Shown here: positions 35,989 to 48,639 of the stretch, piece after piece | Position numbering within the stretch: position 1 is the stretch's first letter | Layout: each line of letters opens with the position of its first letter | From: Ancistrus triradiatus | Taxonomy: Eukaryota > Chordata > Actinopteri > Siluriformes > Loricariidae | Direction: 5' to 3' | DNA length: 64,000 nucleotides | Assembly (NCBI GenBank): GCA_025084515.1 | Contig: JAJAGP010003148.1 | Span: 19,082-83,081 of the forward strand | Made by a program: the position numbers and the translations under genes | The notes under the pieces: model-generated | What the model was told of the DNA's origin: nothing | Databases searched by the model: none | The model's input: only the letters and a program-made list of their open reading frames with translations

Positions 35989-37599
35989 CAGTGGCTTGCA
36001 AAAAGTATTCGGCCCCCTTGAACTTTTCAAAACCTTTTGCCACATGTCAGGCTTCAAACAAAGATATGAAATTGAAATTGTAATTTTTTGTGAAGAATCA
36101 ACAACAGTGGACACAATCGTGAAGTGGAAACGAAATTATTGGATATTTTAAACTTTTTTTAGAAATAAAAAAATGAAAAGTTGGGCGTGCTAAATTATTC
36201 GGCCCCTTTACTTTCAGTGCAGCAGACTCACTCCAGAAGTTCAGTGAGGATCTCTGAATGATCCAGTGTTGACCTAAATGACTGATGATGATAAATAGAA
36301 TCCCACCTGTGTGTAATCAAGTCTCCGTATGAATGCACATGCTCTGTGATAGTCTCAGAGTTCTGTTTTAAAGCGCAGAGAGCATCATGAAGCCCAAGGA
36401 ACACACCAGGCAGGTCCGAGATACTGTTGTGGAGAAGTTTTAAAGCCGGATTTGGATACAAAAAGATTTCCCAAGCTTGAAACATCTCAAGGAGCACTGT
36501 GCAAGTGATCATATTGAAATGGAAGGAGTATCAGACCACTGCAAATCTACCAAGACCCCGGCCGTCCCTATAAACTTTCAAGCTCAAACAAGGAGAAGAC
36601 TGATCAGAGATGCAGCCAAGAGGCCCATGATCACTCTGGATGAACTGCAGAGATCTACAGCTGAGGTGGGAGACTCTGTCCATAGGACACTGCACAAATC
36701 TGGCCTTTATGGAAGAGTGGCAAGAAGAAAAGCCATTTCTCAAAGATATCCATAAAAAGTTTACCACAAGCCACCTGGGAGACACACCAAACATGTGGTA
36801 GAAGGTGCTCTGGTCAGACGAACTTTTTTGGCCACAATGCAAAACGTTATGTTTGGTGTAGAAGCAACACAGCTCATCCCCCTGAATGCACCATCCCCAC
36901 TGTCAAACATGGTGGTGGCAGCATCATGGTTTTGGGCCTGCTTTTCTTCACAGGGACAGGGAAGATGGTTACAGTTGATGGGAAGATGGATGGAGCCAAA
37001 TACAGGACCATTCTGGAAGAAAACCTGTTGCAGTCTGCAAAAGACCTGAGACTGGGACGGAGATTTATCTTCCAACAAGACAATGATCCAAAACATAAAG
37101 CAAATCTACAATGGAGTGGTTCACAAATAAACATATATCCAGGTGTTAGAATGGCCAAGTCAAAGTCCAGACCTGAATCCAATCGAGAATCTGTGGAAAG
37201 AGCTGAAAACTGCTGCTCACAAACGCTCTCCATCCAACCTCACTGAGCTCAAGCTGTTTTTTGCAAGGAAGAATGGGCAAAATTTCAGTCTCTCGATGTG
37301 TGCCAAACTGATAGAGACATACCCCCCAAAGTGACTTGCAGCTGTAATCGCAGCAAAAGGAGGCGCTACAAAGTATTAACGCAAGGGGGCTGAATAATTT
37401 TGCCTGCCCCACTTTTCAGTTTTTCATTTCTAAAAAAAGTTTAAAATATCCAATCAATTTCGTTCTACCTCATGATTGTGTCCCACTTGTTGTTGATTCT
37501 TCACAAAAAAATTACAATTTCATATATTTATGTTTAAAGCCTGAAATGTGGCAAAAGGTTGAAAAGTTCAAGGGGGCCAAATACTTTTGCAAGCCACTG
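35989..37599 (+). mobile_element. Complete Tc1-like element F4 with decayed transposase
   Basis: Ends CAGTGGCTTGCAAAAAGTAT and its complement are flanked by TA (35987-35988 and 37600-37601). Inverted repeats are about 210 bp. The total of 1611 bp is normal for Tc1. The transposase is split across frames (AQTRRRLIRDAAKRP near 36580, QQDNDPKHK near 37075, QSPDLNPIENLW near 37155). Confidence 0.92.
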
Positions 37600-37601
37600 T
37601 A

Positions 37602-38495
37602 TGCTACCTTCAACTTTTTTTGGAATGTGTTGCAGACCTGAACTGCATAAATGGATGTTTATTAAGTTGACCAGAAAAAAACATAAGATCTGATTTCCTA
37701 CTGTCTGGAATAAAATACAAAACAAAGTAAATGTAAGAAACACTGTGTTTCTTAATTTGCATTTTCCATACTGTCCCAACTGTTTCTGATTTGGGGTTGT
37801 ACATGCTATAAATGTTAATGTAATTCTACTGGCATTATTCACTACGGTGCAGCTATAGGTGGATGCCTTTTTTACCATAGGCTTACCTATGCAAAACACA
37901 GCTGTGTGACCTACATACTTGAGAAGTAATCTAAAACTCCGTCGATTGCCTTTCTAAAATTACACCATCCTATTCTTGGTTATGTTTTAATTTAAGCTGC
38001 GACGCAGCACTGAGGCGGTAAAGGGAAAAAGCTCAGCTAATGAGGATAAGCACGAGTGCATGTGTGTGTCTAACAGGTTACCAGGATACAGTTGCCATGC
38101 CTTGTGATAGAAGGCTAGCTAGAGTTGTTCCATATTACGCACTGTTCCGAAAGAGGATGAAATAGGCTTGGAGTCTTTCCCATCTCCTAAGTGAAGTGGC
38201 ACAATTTCTACACAGGCACAAGGATAGTGCAATAGAGAGAATCATAGAGTGAGAAGCAGCATGAATTAGGGCACATTAAATGTGGATGATCTGGGACAGC
38301 CATTCTCTGCCCCTCCATTCCTGAAACACATTCTGATTATAATTCAGTCTTCGATGAGAGAATGAGAGCGACAGAGAGAATATTCTCAGCCACAAAAGGG
38401 CCGGGTTGCCAAGCAATGATTATATGAATGACAAATGTCTGAACTGTTCTCGTTCTGAATGATTTGTATATTCTTTTTTAGGATTACTGAGACTG
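37602..38495. other. No gene seen
   Basis: GATTTGGGGTTGTAC at about 37790 resembles the end of a common teleost repeat; otherwise unassigned AT-rich DNA. Confidence 0.35.
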
Positions 38496-38668
38496 CCCAG
38501 GAAAAAATGTACTGTGAGATATGACAGTAGAACCATGAAGGGGCCAAATTACCACCAAAATTCATAGTAGAACTGTGAACTTCGTGGTTAAACTGTGAAC
38601 GTTCACGTTAAAAAGGTCAAGAAATTCATAGTTTTACTATGAAAATTCACAGTACATTTTTTCCTGGG
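38496..38668. mobile_element. 173-bp MITE with perfect 22-bp terminal inverted repeats
   Basis: Ends at 38496-38517 (CCCAGGAAAAAATGTACTGT plus GA) and 38647-38668 are exact reverse complements. The middle holds further symmetry (GTGAACGTTCAC at about 38595). No coding capacity. The target duplication is unclear. Confidence 0.88.
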
Positions 38669-38959
38669 TGTTTCAGACAACAGGTGGTCTGTCTCAGTAT
38701 GAAGCCAAACATGAAGATGTTTATGGTAATCACTCCTGATACAGCTGCAGTAGACAGAACACGTGTCAAAATGTAGCTTTTCATGGGATTCAAGCTTCTA
38801 AATGAAGATTCAACTGGTGAAAAGAAACAATGAGCAACCGCCTGAGGGCAGGTAGTTGTTTACGTGCGAACATTGGTGGCTATGGACTGCCATCTAGTGG
38901 GCAACTTAAAAGCTCGGAAGCCTGTGAAATATTTTACGCTTCTGAGCAGACACTCCTAC

Positions 38960-39415
38960 TAGTGATGGGAATTCTGGCTCTTTTCAGAGAGCCGGCTCTT
39001 TTGGCCCGGCTCACTAAAAAGAGCCGGCTCTTTCGGCTCCCAAGTGGTTCTTTAGATTTTTTGTAGCTTCATCTATTACCAAATTATGTGTAAAATGAAT
39101 TACTAATGTAAAAACACATGATATCCAATGTTTGTTATTATTAATATGGTTTTTATTTATATACTCACAATGGAACACAGTAAAATAAAACACAAAAACG
39201 AAGACCCATCTCAATTACAGGTCCAATCTGGTCTCAGGTCTCTGATTATGTGTATTATTTGTAAATTTGCAACTATATACAGGGAAACAAGACATCATCA
39301 ACAAAAAATCACTCAACAAAATCTAAATAAAAATCACAATCAGGAACCGGCTCCCGTCGTTCATTTCAAAGAGCCGGCTCTTAGAACCGGATCGGTCGCG
39401 ACCGACACATCACTA
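38960..39415. mobile_element. Non-autonomous hAT element with perfect 8-bp target duplication
   Basis: ACTCCTAC at 38952-38959 and 39416-39423 flanks the element exactly. Ends TAGTGATGGG and ACACATCACTA are inverted repeats. Sub-terminal AGAGCCGGCTCTT palindromes recur near both ends, as in many hAT elements where they bind transposase. 456 bp with no transposase. Confidence 0.93.
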
Positions 39416-39974
39416 ACTCCTACAACGCGATTTATAATTCATGCTAACCATGCGCTAGAGGAATTTGAAAAGACTTGAGAACTTTTAAAAGACTAAAGTC
39501 TGACAACATCTCATATCTAAAGATTTGTCACAGGCTATGAATTTGCAAAGACGGGGATCTTAAGGTCATTCATTGCAAGACTGCAACTAGAATCATTTTG
39601 AGATCAGACCTCAAGTTCGATTACAGGAAAGCCACATACAGTGTGTGCACCAGTACGATCAATTATCAGTTCCTAACTTTTGTCCCCATTAACCCATGAC
39701 CATCCGTGACTCATACCATTGTCACACCTTTGGTTCTTGATGCGAGGGTTTTTGTTTTAATTGAATATATTGTGTTAAAAGTCTTGAACATATATATGTC
39801 AAGTCTGCCTTTTTGCTGCACCTTTGTACTGTGGTGTTTCATTTCTATATGCTTTCTTTTGTTTTACACAAAATAAATGCAATAAAGAGCTTTCTCAATA
39901 AAGAGAATTCTTGCAGAATGTGTATTTATTCATCTTTTCTTTGTTGTACAACAGAACAAAGTAGCACATTCATT

Positions 39975-40318
39975 CGTTCATCATTCACTTTCTTATCCGC
40001 TCGATCCTGGACAAGGTCGCGGGAGAGCCGGTGCCTAACTGGCGGCATAGGGTGCAAGGCAGGAACAATCCTAGACAGGGTGCCAACCCATCGTAGGGCA
40101 CATGCACTCACACACTCATCCACTAAGGGCACTTTGGAAACACCAATTAACCTAACACACGTCTTTGGAATATGGGAGGAAACTGGAGCCGGAGTACCCG
40201 GAGTAAACCCACAGAGACACTGGGAGGATATGCAAACTTCTAAGCTAAGTCCGAGGTCGGAATTGAAACGGGGATGTTGGGGCTGTGAGGTGCCAGTGCC
40301 AACCATCGTGTCACCCTC
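39975..40318 (-). repeat. Dispersed SINE-like repeat, reversed
   Basis: From TTCACTTTCTTATCCGCTCG through AACCTAACACACGTCTTTGG to GTGTCACCCTC. It is the reverse of a common teleost repeat with a tRNA-like head; an apparent 193-residue ORF over it is an artefact. Confidence 0.7.
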
Positions 40319-40497
40319 TTCATATTATTGCAGTCTTTTTATTTTTATTTTCTATATATTATTATATGTTATCTTGTTTATTGCATTTTATTGAAATATT
40401 CTTTCTTTTAATTTGTATGTTAAGCTTCTGTGTATTTAAACAATTACTATAGACTTATTAAGTAGGTAATTTTGTTTAATGTTTACATATAACATCT

Positions 40498-40692
40498 AAG
40501 CTGTCCAAGGAGGTCACATCCCTTTTTGAGTCTTGGACCTCTCAGAGCTTCTTCCTCATCACATTTAGAGTTTTTGCTTGTCACCATCTCCCTATGTTTG
40601 CTCAGTTAGAGCTGTTGACCTAGACAGTTGTAAAGCTGCTTTGGGACAATGTGCCGTTGTAAAAAGCGCAATATAAATACATTTGACTTGAC
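40498..40692 (+). repeat. 3' tail of a non-LTR-type repeat (copy 1)
   Basis: AAGGAGGTCACATCCCTTTT, then GTAAAGCTGCTTTGGGACAA and AAAAAGCGCAATATAAATAC. The same module occurs at 54020 and reversed at 46262. No coding region remains. Confidence 0.65.
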
Positions 40693-41098
40693 CTTGCTGT
40701 GCAAGATCAATTTTGTGCTTTTGTTTTGTGAATTGCTTAAAATAAAGCCCATAAAACACCATTTAGAGCATTCTAGGGGGCATACAGGATCATCAAGCAT
40801 CAAGTTCATTTCCAATAAACAGCAAGTATTATATATTACTAGATAAAGAGCTCTGGGAATTTAGTTTGATGTTTGAGAATTCATAGTCACAGCTAATGGA
40901 GTACAAGAAACCAAATAATAGGAAAATTATGGGAAATTATTTGCTGTATAAAAAGGAATTGTTTAGTATTTTGGGTAAATCATGATCTTTTAAAAAAAAA
41001 TAAATGATGAAGTGCTGGGGTCTGAAAGACATTTAAGACTGTAGTCAGGTGAAGAATTATTAGAACATTGGTAAGCATGGGTAAAAATAAAGGACTGG

Positions 41099-41276
41099 GA
41101 CTGTGGTAGCCTAGCAGTTAATGTACTGAACCTTGTGGATCAGAAGGTCGAGGGTTCAAATCCCACCTCTGAAAAATTGCCACTGTTGGGTTCTTGAGCA
41201 AGACCCGTCCCCCATAATTGTCTGGATTATCAGATTGTATCAGTTGTTAAGTCACTCTAGATAAGGGGGTCTGTAT
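41099..41276 (+). repeat. S1 tRNA-derived SINE
   Basis: GACTGTGGTAGCCTAGCAGT head, GGTTCAAATCC B box, a diverged body and the tail CACTCTAGATAAGGGGGTCT. Confidence 0.88.
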
Positions 41277-42114
41277 AGGTATTTTCCAGATCCTGCAGGG
41301 TTGGCTCATGTAATCTCCATGTTCCCAGCACCACAGGTTTTTACTGGGCTATAGGTTAAGGTACTGATGTGGCCAGAAGTTCATTTCTGTAGTCACCAAA
41401 TCATTTGTGGATCTGGATGTAAGATTTGGAAGATCCAACCAACACCTACGCAGCGGTAGCAAGATGCGAATTTAAAATTTCCTGGTACATCCTCTTGCAC
41501 GCTTAACAGTGAAGATGTGGCTCTTTTCTGCAAAACCATCTTTTTTTTTTTTACTCCAGACTCACCTTCATTGTTTGCTGTCAAAAGGCCCTATTTTTGC
41601 CTACTCAAAATACTTTTTTACTTTTTACTGTTTTGCTGTCCATCAAACACCAGCTCCTGTATTTGTGGTTAGGTAAAAGAAAGGTATGGAGACTTGATAA
41701 CCCCCAAAATGTTCTATGTTCTGCAAAAACAGAACTTCGATCCTTGAAGAATTTTGGCCTCTAACCACCCCTACCTGGGGGGAAAACACACTTGCATTCT
41801 CTTCCTGACAGGTCCTTTATGTGTCCGCTGTTTGTACCGACATCCCCGAGTGGTGCTATCAGAGATGTTTAGCAGCTAGCATGCAGGTTTGAGTTCAAGT
41901 ATTTTCTGATGAACCATTGTTGCAGTGTGTAACACGCTTCATGCTGACCCTTGAATTGGATTTAACCAAAGTACAAAATTGAAGTTAGTTTCAGTTAAAT
42001 TTACACTTTCTCCTGCCTAGAGTAGTCTCTGCTAGCTAAAGCAAGGAATAGACTTGCCTGAAATTAGCGCCCCTTGGAGCCATTAATGATGCTAGTTCAG
42101 GCTGGTGTTAAAAG

Positions 42115-42634
42115 AGTAAGCTAATTTGCATTTGAAATCTGGAAATTACAAAATACAATGCAAAAAAACCCAACTTATTTTCCACCATAATTTACAATTA
42201 AATTCCTTAAAAAGCCTACAATGTGATTTCCTGGATGTTTTTTCCCAGCCTGGTGCAGGTCTACAATTTTCTTCCTGGTGTCCTTTGACAGGTCTTTGGT
42301 CTTGACCATGGTTGAGTTTGGAGTCTGACTGTTTGAGGCTGTGGACAGGTGTCTTTTATACAGATAACGAGTGGAGGACAGAGGAGCTTCTTAAAGAAGA
42401 CGTTACAGGTCTGTGAGAGTCAGAAATCTTGCTTGTTTGTGGGTGACCAAATACTTATTTTCCACCATGACTTACAATTAAATTATTTAAAAATCCTACA
42501 ATGGATTTTTTTTTCCTCATTTTGTCTCTCATAGTTGAAGTGTACCTATGATGAAAATTACAGACCTCTCTCATCTTTCTAAGTCGGAGAACTTGCACAA
42601 TCAGTGGCTGACTAAATACTTTTTTGCCTCACTG
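42115..42634 (-). mobile_element. Non-autonomous Tc1-like element F5
   Basis: The right end GCCTCACTG followed by TA closes a terminal repeat containing GAACTTGCACAATCAGTGGC and AAATACTTATTTTCCACCA. A second copy of the last block occurs at about 42175, so the two ends have nearly met through internal deletion. Confidence 0.7.
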
Positions 42635-43489
42635 TAGCTATTCAGATCAATTCTAGATGAGTTCTGTTTCACTCTGACTGTGGAAGATGGCTTACTCAGA
42701 TCATTTAGAAACACAGTCAGTCAAGTCTTTTGCTAGTTCTATCCGAATACTGCTGAGACAAACAGTGCCGGAGTTTCTTGTAAATGCATTACCCATTCAC
42801 AACACGAGCATTTGCAAAAACCACAAGCATTTATTCAAACTTTTTTTTTTACACTCTATCCTACTTCAGAGCAGTACAAAAGGTGATCTTTTGCCTGACA
42901 ATTCAAAAACCTGTACAGAATACACAAAATACCATACCATTTTTTATGCCAGTATAAAACAAATTAGCTTTTAAGTTACAAAAATCAATATTTATGATTC
43001 AAATACCATTAATTACTGGGTCCAAACCCAACAAGATGTTTTTAAGACTCCAACAACATTTGGAATGAAAAGAACATGACGGAGACATACACAGTAATAA
43101 TGTACAATTCAATCAGCATTAATACTGCAGCACTATATATAGATAAGGCAGAATGAATAGCTCAGACCTAAATATTTTTACTTCATGCCTCCTTTCACGA
43201 ACTCGCGCATCTGTTCAAGTTTTTAAAATGGGACATATCGTTCACACAGGGATGACAGTCATGCATTATAGATTCATGTTAAAAAAACGATTACACAACA
43301 AAACTCGTATACAATGTGACGTGTTTTTTCATTCAACTCCGATTAAATCATGACGTACATGACGCTGCTGGTCCCAAGTGCCCTAGGGAAGGTAAGTGTT
43401 CTTATGAGAAACAATCAGGTGTAAAGAAATATCTTTTACAGCCCCTATATCACAGCACAACGCATTGCTTTGGATATGTCTGCAAAATG
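42635..43489. other. No gene seen
   Basis: AT-rich. Nothing recognised. Confidence 0.35.
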
Positions 43490-43965
43490 ATTACAGGTAT
43501 GCGCCCGTTAACGATTATCCAATCAACGGCCGAGGTCTTACACATTATAATAAATTACAAAAGGAAATAAAATTCGGTCTTTTAACACCTCAAAAGCCAA
43601 TCAACACTGTTCATCCACGGGCAGAGGCGGGAGTTAAAAAGTGGAAGTCTGTCATTTGTATGCAAGTAACTCAATGTTTGTTAGCTTGCTTGCTTGTTAG
43701 CTCACATTTGGTCTAGACTGTTCGAACTCAGGTGATGTTTCTGTAAGTTACACACAACGTGCAAACACAGGTAGGTACGCGTGCCTGTATTATTGTAAAT
43801 TTGTTATTGTATGCACACAGTTTTCTGTTGAAAATACCCTTTATATTTACATAAACTATGTCACTATGGTAATGTCTGGTCAGCGTCCATTTCGGTCAAC
43901 GTCCCATTTCACAGAAAGTAACGTGCTCATTAAACGCTGCATACCTGTATATGGAAATGTAAGAG
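43490..43965 (+). repeat. Unnamed dispersed repeat X (copy 1)
   Basis: Shared blocks with the other copies: GCAGAGGCGGGAGTTAAA, TTAGCTCACATTTGG, CCTGTATTATTGTAAAT, AAAATACCC and a closing GTTTCACAG...CATTAAACG-type end. No clear termini or ORF. See the copies at 46395, 52090 and 58855. Confidence 0.7.
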
Positions 43966-44859
43966 AACACTCATAGCTTTGCATCTAAAAGTGGTCGATA
44001 AGACCAAGTGTAAACGCAACGTAACCGCCACCGAGTAGACGTTTACAAGGGCCAGCCATTTGAATCACTGGCAACACTTCAACCATGCAGAATCCTGCCA
44101 ACGCATGATTAAATAAATTAAAACAATACAAGCTTACAATAGTAATACTAAGTTTGTTCTTATGTACAATTCAACACGCTGCCAATTCAAAATCATTAAG
44201 TGCAAGTTTAATAAACAGTATAATAACCAAACAGAGAAAAAGAAACTAAATATGGCTGTCATGCACTGCAGGCGTAAGGAACAATTCTAAATAAATTACT
44301 CAAAATTATTCCTGGAGACGTGATCTAAAGGTAATCAGACATGAACTCCTTTCAAGCAAGCGCTCTTTGTGACAATGAAGTGGGAAAGGATTAATGTGTG
44401 TGCTGAAGCCGACACATTACCAGTGCAAATTGGATATAAAAGAGCTGTAATGGCACCAATGCTGAGACATTCTTCATTAAATGAATCACAGTCTTGTAAT
44501 GTGGTCATTTAAGACCCGCTTGCATGCTAATAACTGAGACTTTGAGTCAAGTATTGAGAACAGGCAGGCAGTAAGGAAATGTAAATTCTACCAATTTAGG
44601 ATTTATGAAGGCAATCCAGTTCTTTCTGTTGTTTTTTTCTTTGAACTGAAATGGTCTACGGTGTAAAAGTGGAGACTGAGATATGGGTAACAAGTGTCAG
44701 ATGCTCATTGATTAAAAAAAATAAAGCACCCAGATAGAAATGTAGGATTTCTGCAAAACTCTGCATGCAGTTATGTATCAGGCAGATATGTAAATGATGA
44801 TTAGACACTGGGTCTTGCCACAAGACGGCGTATAAAGAGGCTACTCTTGGGTAGTTTAT
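43966..44859. other. No gene seen
   Basis: AT-rich and unassigned. Confidence 0.35.
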
Positions 44860-45715
44860 CTCTTGGAGAGAGATCGCTGAGTGCTAGACATGCCTCTACA
44901 ACGCACTTGAAGACATTTTGCCTAGTTGACAGACTTTGAGATGGGGGCGCATAATTGGACGAAGCATCTTGAAGCAAGATGGTCGTTTCGACAAATTCCC
45001 CACCATTTAGGCCGTTCTGACCTAGCTGCTAGCACATATACACTCCGAGCAGGCAGCCCAGACAGACTACTAGTAGAGAGGATCTTTGATCCTCATACAA
45101 GCATTAGCAGTTCCAACAGTTTCGTTGTCCACCATCCAGACACAGGTGGTACCTTCACTACACACCCCTGTCTCTGCCAGGACCATTCAAGGTGCTTAAC
45201 AGAAGCAAAGTTGTTGTCATGGCACCCATTGCCATTGACAGCCTGCCACTCTCGCCTTCATTTGTAGTGGTGTCGTGAACAAGAAACCTGGACTGGAACC
45301 ATATCATTTTCAGCAATGGATCCAGGTTCTGTTTGGGATTCAATGACAGTCGACTTTGGCAATGGAGGCCTTATGGTGAGCGCTTCAATCCTGCCTTTGC
45401 TCTGGAGTGACACACTGCCCCAACTGCTGGTGTGATGGTTTAGGATCTTTAGGGCCAGCTGCAACATCTGTGGGCAAATGTGTCATAGGTTTCCAAACGA
45501 AACACGTTTGCCTCCAATTCTCAACCGTATCTTATCTTGTATCCAGGATAGAGGTGGCCTAACAGGGTACTAGAGCCTTGATTTCAAATGCACCATTCCG
45601 CAATAAACTTATCCTTTCACTCTAATGTTGTAATCATTGACATACATGCATACATATGAAGATTCAGTCAATTCCAATAGCTCTGAGTGAGTTATTTTTT
45701 CAGTCAATGAGTGTA
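44860..45715 (+). mobile_element. Tc1/mariner-type element F8, decayed
   Basis: Translation from 44926 begins MTDFEMGAHNW then LEARWSFRQIPHHLGRSD, the start of a distinct Tc1-type transposase. Later codons (TWTGTISFSAMDPG, GGLMVSA) follow the same protein in broken frames. The right end TTTCAGTCAATGAGTGTAA may be terminal. Confidence 0.7.
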
Positions 45716-46261
45716 ATTAGACAAGCCCCAATATCAGGGGGTTGCCAATAGAAGCAAAACGTCAGCCAAGATGTAACATCAGTTTATCAAACCAAGCCTG
45801 AAGTTTTTGTTCTTGATATGCACTTTTAAGACATAATGTCAATGTCCTATTAGTAAACAATAGGCAAAATGCATGCAAATGTAATGTACGTTTCTTTCAT
45901 TCCGACAACTGAACTGGATCCTCCTCCTTTATATAAGGCAGCTTTGGACCTGGAAGGCCAAAGTCCACCAGTTTGGTGAAGCATAAACACACCTCATCAG
46001 TTAATTACCAGCTGTGACAGAACAGGGAGATCAGCAATCCACTGGACTCTGGCCTTTGTTGTGCAAGCTTGCTCTAAGGCTTAGTTAGGCTAAAACATAC
46101 AATGTGGACATGACATGAGCCAAGAAGTCCATTTAGGACAAGCGGGACGATGTAGGGCAAAGAGTCAGTCCTTTAGAAGCAAGTTCCGTAAAACACGAAA
46201 GGTGTGAGCATTGGAACATTGTCTCAAAGCAACTGTACAATTTTAGAGTATCTTCTAATAT
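45716..46261. other. No gene seen
   Basis: Unassigned. TTTATATAAGGCAGCTTTGG at about 45930 resembles a repeat seen in other fish but cannot be named. Confidence 0.3.
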
Positions 46262-46395
46262 CTACGGCCAATCCCAGATTGACCAAGCCTAGGGCGACAG
46301 CGGCAAGGAAAAACTCCCTAAGCGTTATGAGGAAGAAACCTTGGAAGGACGAAGACTCAAAAAGGGACCCAACCTCCTTAGGTGGTGTGGATAAA
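46262..46395 (-). repeat. 3' tail of a non-LTR-type repeat, reversed (copy 2)
   Basis: AGGGCGACAGCGGCAAGGAA, AAACTCCCTAAGCG and CTCAAAAAGGGACCCAACCT are the reverse of the module at 54020. Confidence 0.65.
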
Positions 46396-46525
46396 TTGTT
46401 AGCTCACGTTTGGAATAGAGACTGCTCATGCATGACGTATGACCATGGTAATGCCAGGTTCTGTTTCACAGAATGCAACGCGGTCATTAAACGGCACATA
46501 CCTGCACTTTTCGAAAAGTTGTGAG
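46396..46525 (+). repeat. Unnamed dispersed repeat X (copy 2, short)
   Basis: TTAGCTCACGTTTGGAATAG, then ATGGTAATGCCAGGTTCTGT and GGTCATTAAACGGCACATAC. The middle of the repeat is deleted. Confidence 0.65.
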
Positions 46526-47945
46526 CCCAAATCCCAGCTCCACCAAGTTGCAATCTTAACTTTCAGCTCAGTTCAGCTGTAAGTTGCATTGGGTGACAGC
46601 AATAATCGTTTCCCTCGGGTCATCCATATGGGTGTGGGATGTTTTTCTGGCTGGTTTACAGCCTGCTTCAATTACAGCCTAACTGCAGGATATGAGAATT
46701 ATACCAGCATGGGAATGAGATCAAAATCCAGCATTTCCTTTACAACACCACATGGTGGTCAGCACGATTCATTTCTGTGGAATAGATTTCGCCACCAAAG
46801 ACTCGCCTAATTATTTCTCCTCAAAGAAACAAGGACATGAGCGATTCCAGTCCCGGTAGTGTAACTTAGTGGCTCAAAGTTTAGCTGTCGGCTAAATTGC
46901 AGAGCATTTCGCCTCTCTAGGGACATGATGTGGGTTAATGAGAACAGCATGGGTGCCATTTAAACGAAACATCTACCTTACATAGCATTTACAATGGTAT
47001 AACCTAATCCTTAGCATTTACTTAATGTTTAATGAATACAGATTCTTCATAATATCATATCATATTACCAGAACACCATAGGGCTGTATACTCTCTGGGT
47101 GGAAAGACGCAACAGAATACAAGAAAAGACTTTCATTCCAGGGTTAAGAGCAGTTCCTTAAATAAATACCATAAACATCCCTATAACACACCTCTGAACG
47201 CTGCACTACTAATTGCAGCATGTGAAACACTCCATGAGAACATCAGAGATAAGGAAACTATAAATATAGGGCCATAAAAATGATAGGTGCTTTCAGGTGA
47301 GTTAATCATTATTTCAGATGCTCTGGTTGTCCAAAACTAACCAACCATACATCCTCACACTACTGCATTTATTCACGTTATCAGAGATCATGATTCCCGT
47401 AATGAGAGCTGTATGGGTTTCCTTCACGCTATGGCTGTCACAGAGGTTAAAGGAGGGCTCAGTTGTAATCTCGTGAAATTACAAGAGTCGGTCAGATAAT
47501 GCACTCAGTTCAGCGTTAGAATCTTAAACAGGGGCTGCGATCACTGAGAGAGAGTACACAGTGCGACTGGATCCTGCATTTGTGTGAGACGATACAGACT
47601 CCAGCCAGTTTAAAGGCAGAGGATTGCAATGGAAGTCTTTCATGAAAGAATACTCCAGCATTTTTATGATCATTGCTGAGAACATATTCCTGTGTTGAGA
47701 AAAAAATGGAAAATTGGTTGTTATGGAAGTGCAGTCATTGGAGCAGTTACTAAGAAAAAAAGATCTTAGGGTGAACCAGACTTTCAAACATTGGAGAACT
47801 AGTGTAAAGAAAATGCAAAAAAATGTCAGGAGAAACTAGATAGAATGTCTCAGAGGTGGCCAGGAATGAAGCCTTTAGCATGGGAACAATCAAGGGCAAT
47901 CCGAAGGCAGGGCAAAGTACAAGTGGCAACTGAAACAGGCTTTAC
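46526..47945. other. No gene seen
   Basis: No exon-like or repeat signal supported. Short ORFs lack conserved content. Confidence 0.35.
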
Positions 47946-48135
47946 AGAGCAATCACTCTGGGTGCTCCAGTTTCCTCCCATAATCCAAAGACATGCATTA
48001 GGTTAACTGATTAAGCTTAAATGGCCCAATCGCTTATATATACTATATATGCTATACATATATGACTAGTTTGTATCTAACCTTGTGCACTGATGTAACC
48101 TTGTGTGTCTGTCAATATAATGGCCACAGCAACGT
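47946..48135 (+). repeat. SINE-like fragment
   Basis: CTCTGGGTGCTCCAGTTTCC, CAAAGACATGCATTAGGTTA and CACTGATGTAACCTTGTGTG follow the order of a common teleost SINE body. Head and tail are missing. Confidence 0.5.
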
Positions 48136-48239
48136 TAAATAAACCAAACAAAAACATTATACAGCACATTTGCATAACGACAATATCAGCACCACTGCAT
48201 AACAATGGAACCGATGATCAACTTCATATGCCCTGGCCA

Positions 48240-48560
48240 TTAATTACAAACCCCATGTGGCCTCTTCACATTGGATTGGGAAATAACTGCAATCACGGCA
48301 TTGCAGAATGGTGAGAAGTGTACAGTCAGACTCCCTGATCGATTAAGGGATGAGCATTGCCTTTTCACATGGTCGGCCTCTGACTCCCTGTTCAAACCAG
48401 CGTTCCTCCCCATCATGGATGTGCACCTCTTCATCCATGAAAGAGTGGCAACAGGCCTGTAGGTGGCTGTAAACTGCAGAGTCTTGGTCTGATGTGGTAG
48501 ATCTTCTATGTTGTGCCATTTGTCCCGCCAGTGGCTGTTTGGCTTCCCCGACGTACAATT
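48240..48560 (-). mobile_element. Penelope-like retroelement fragment with GIY-YIG-type domain
   Basis: Minus-strand translation from 48558 gives YVGEAKQPLAGQMAQHRRS, then DSAVYSHLQACCHSF and RWFEQGVR, the pattern of the GIY-YIG endonuclease region of Penelope-like elements. A frame change follows into AGLNRESE. The reverse transcriptase is absent. Confidence 0.7.
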
Positions 48561-48639
48561 TCCAGCATTGTTATGTAATGGTGCTGGTATGGGTCATTAT
48601 GCAAGTGTGCTGTATATAAGATTGAGTTTCCAGCTAGCT

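Noticed and set aside
39813..40394. 193-residue plus-strand ORF
   Set aside because: It runs through a reversed SINE-like repeat and AT-rich flanks with no conserved motif.
44926..45267. 113-codon ORF as a novel gene
   Set aside because: Its start matches a Tc1-type transposase, and the continuation appears in other frames of the same decayed element.
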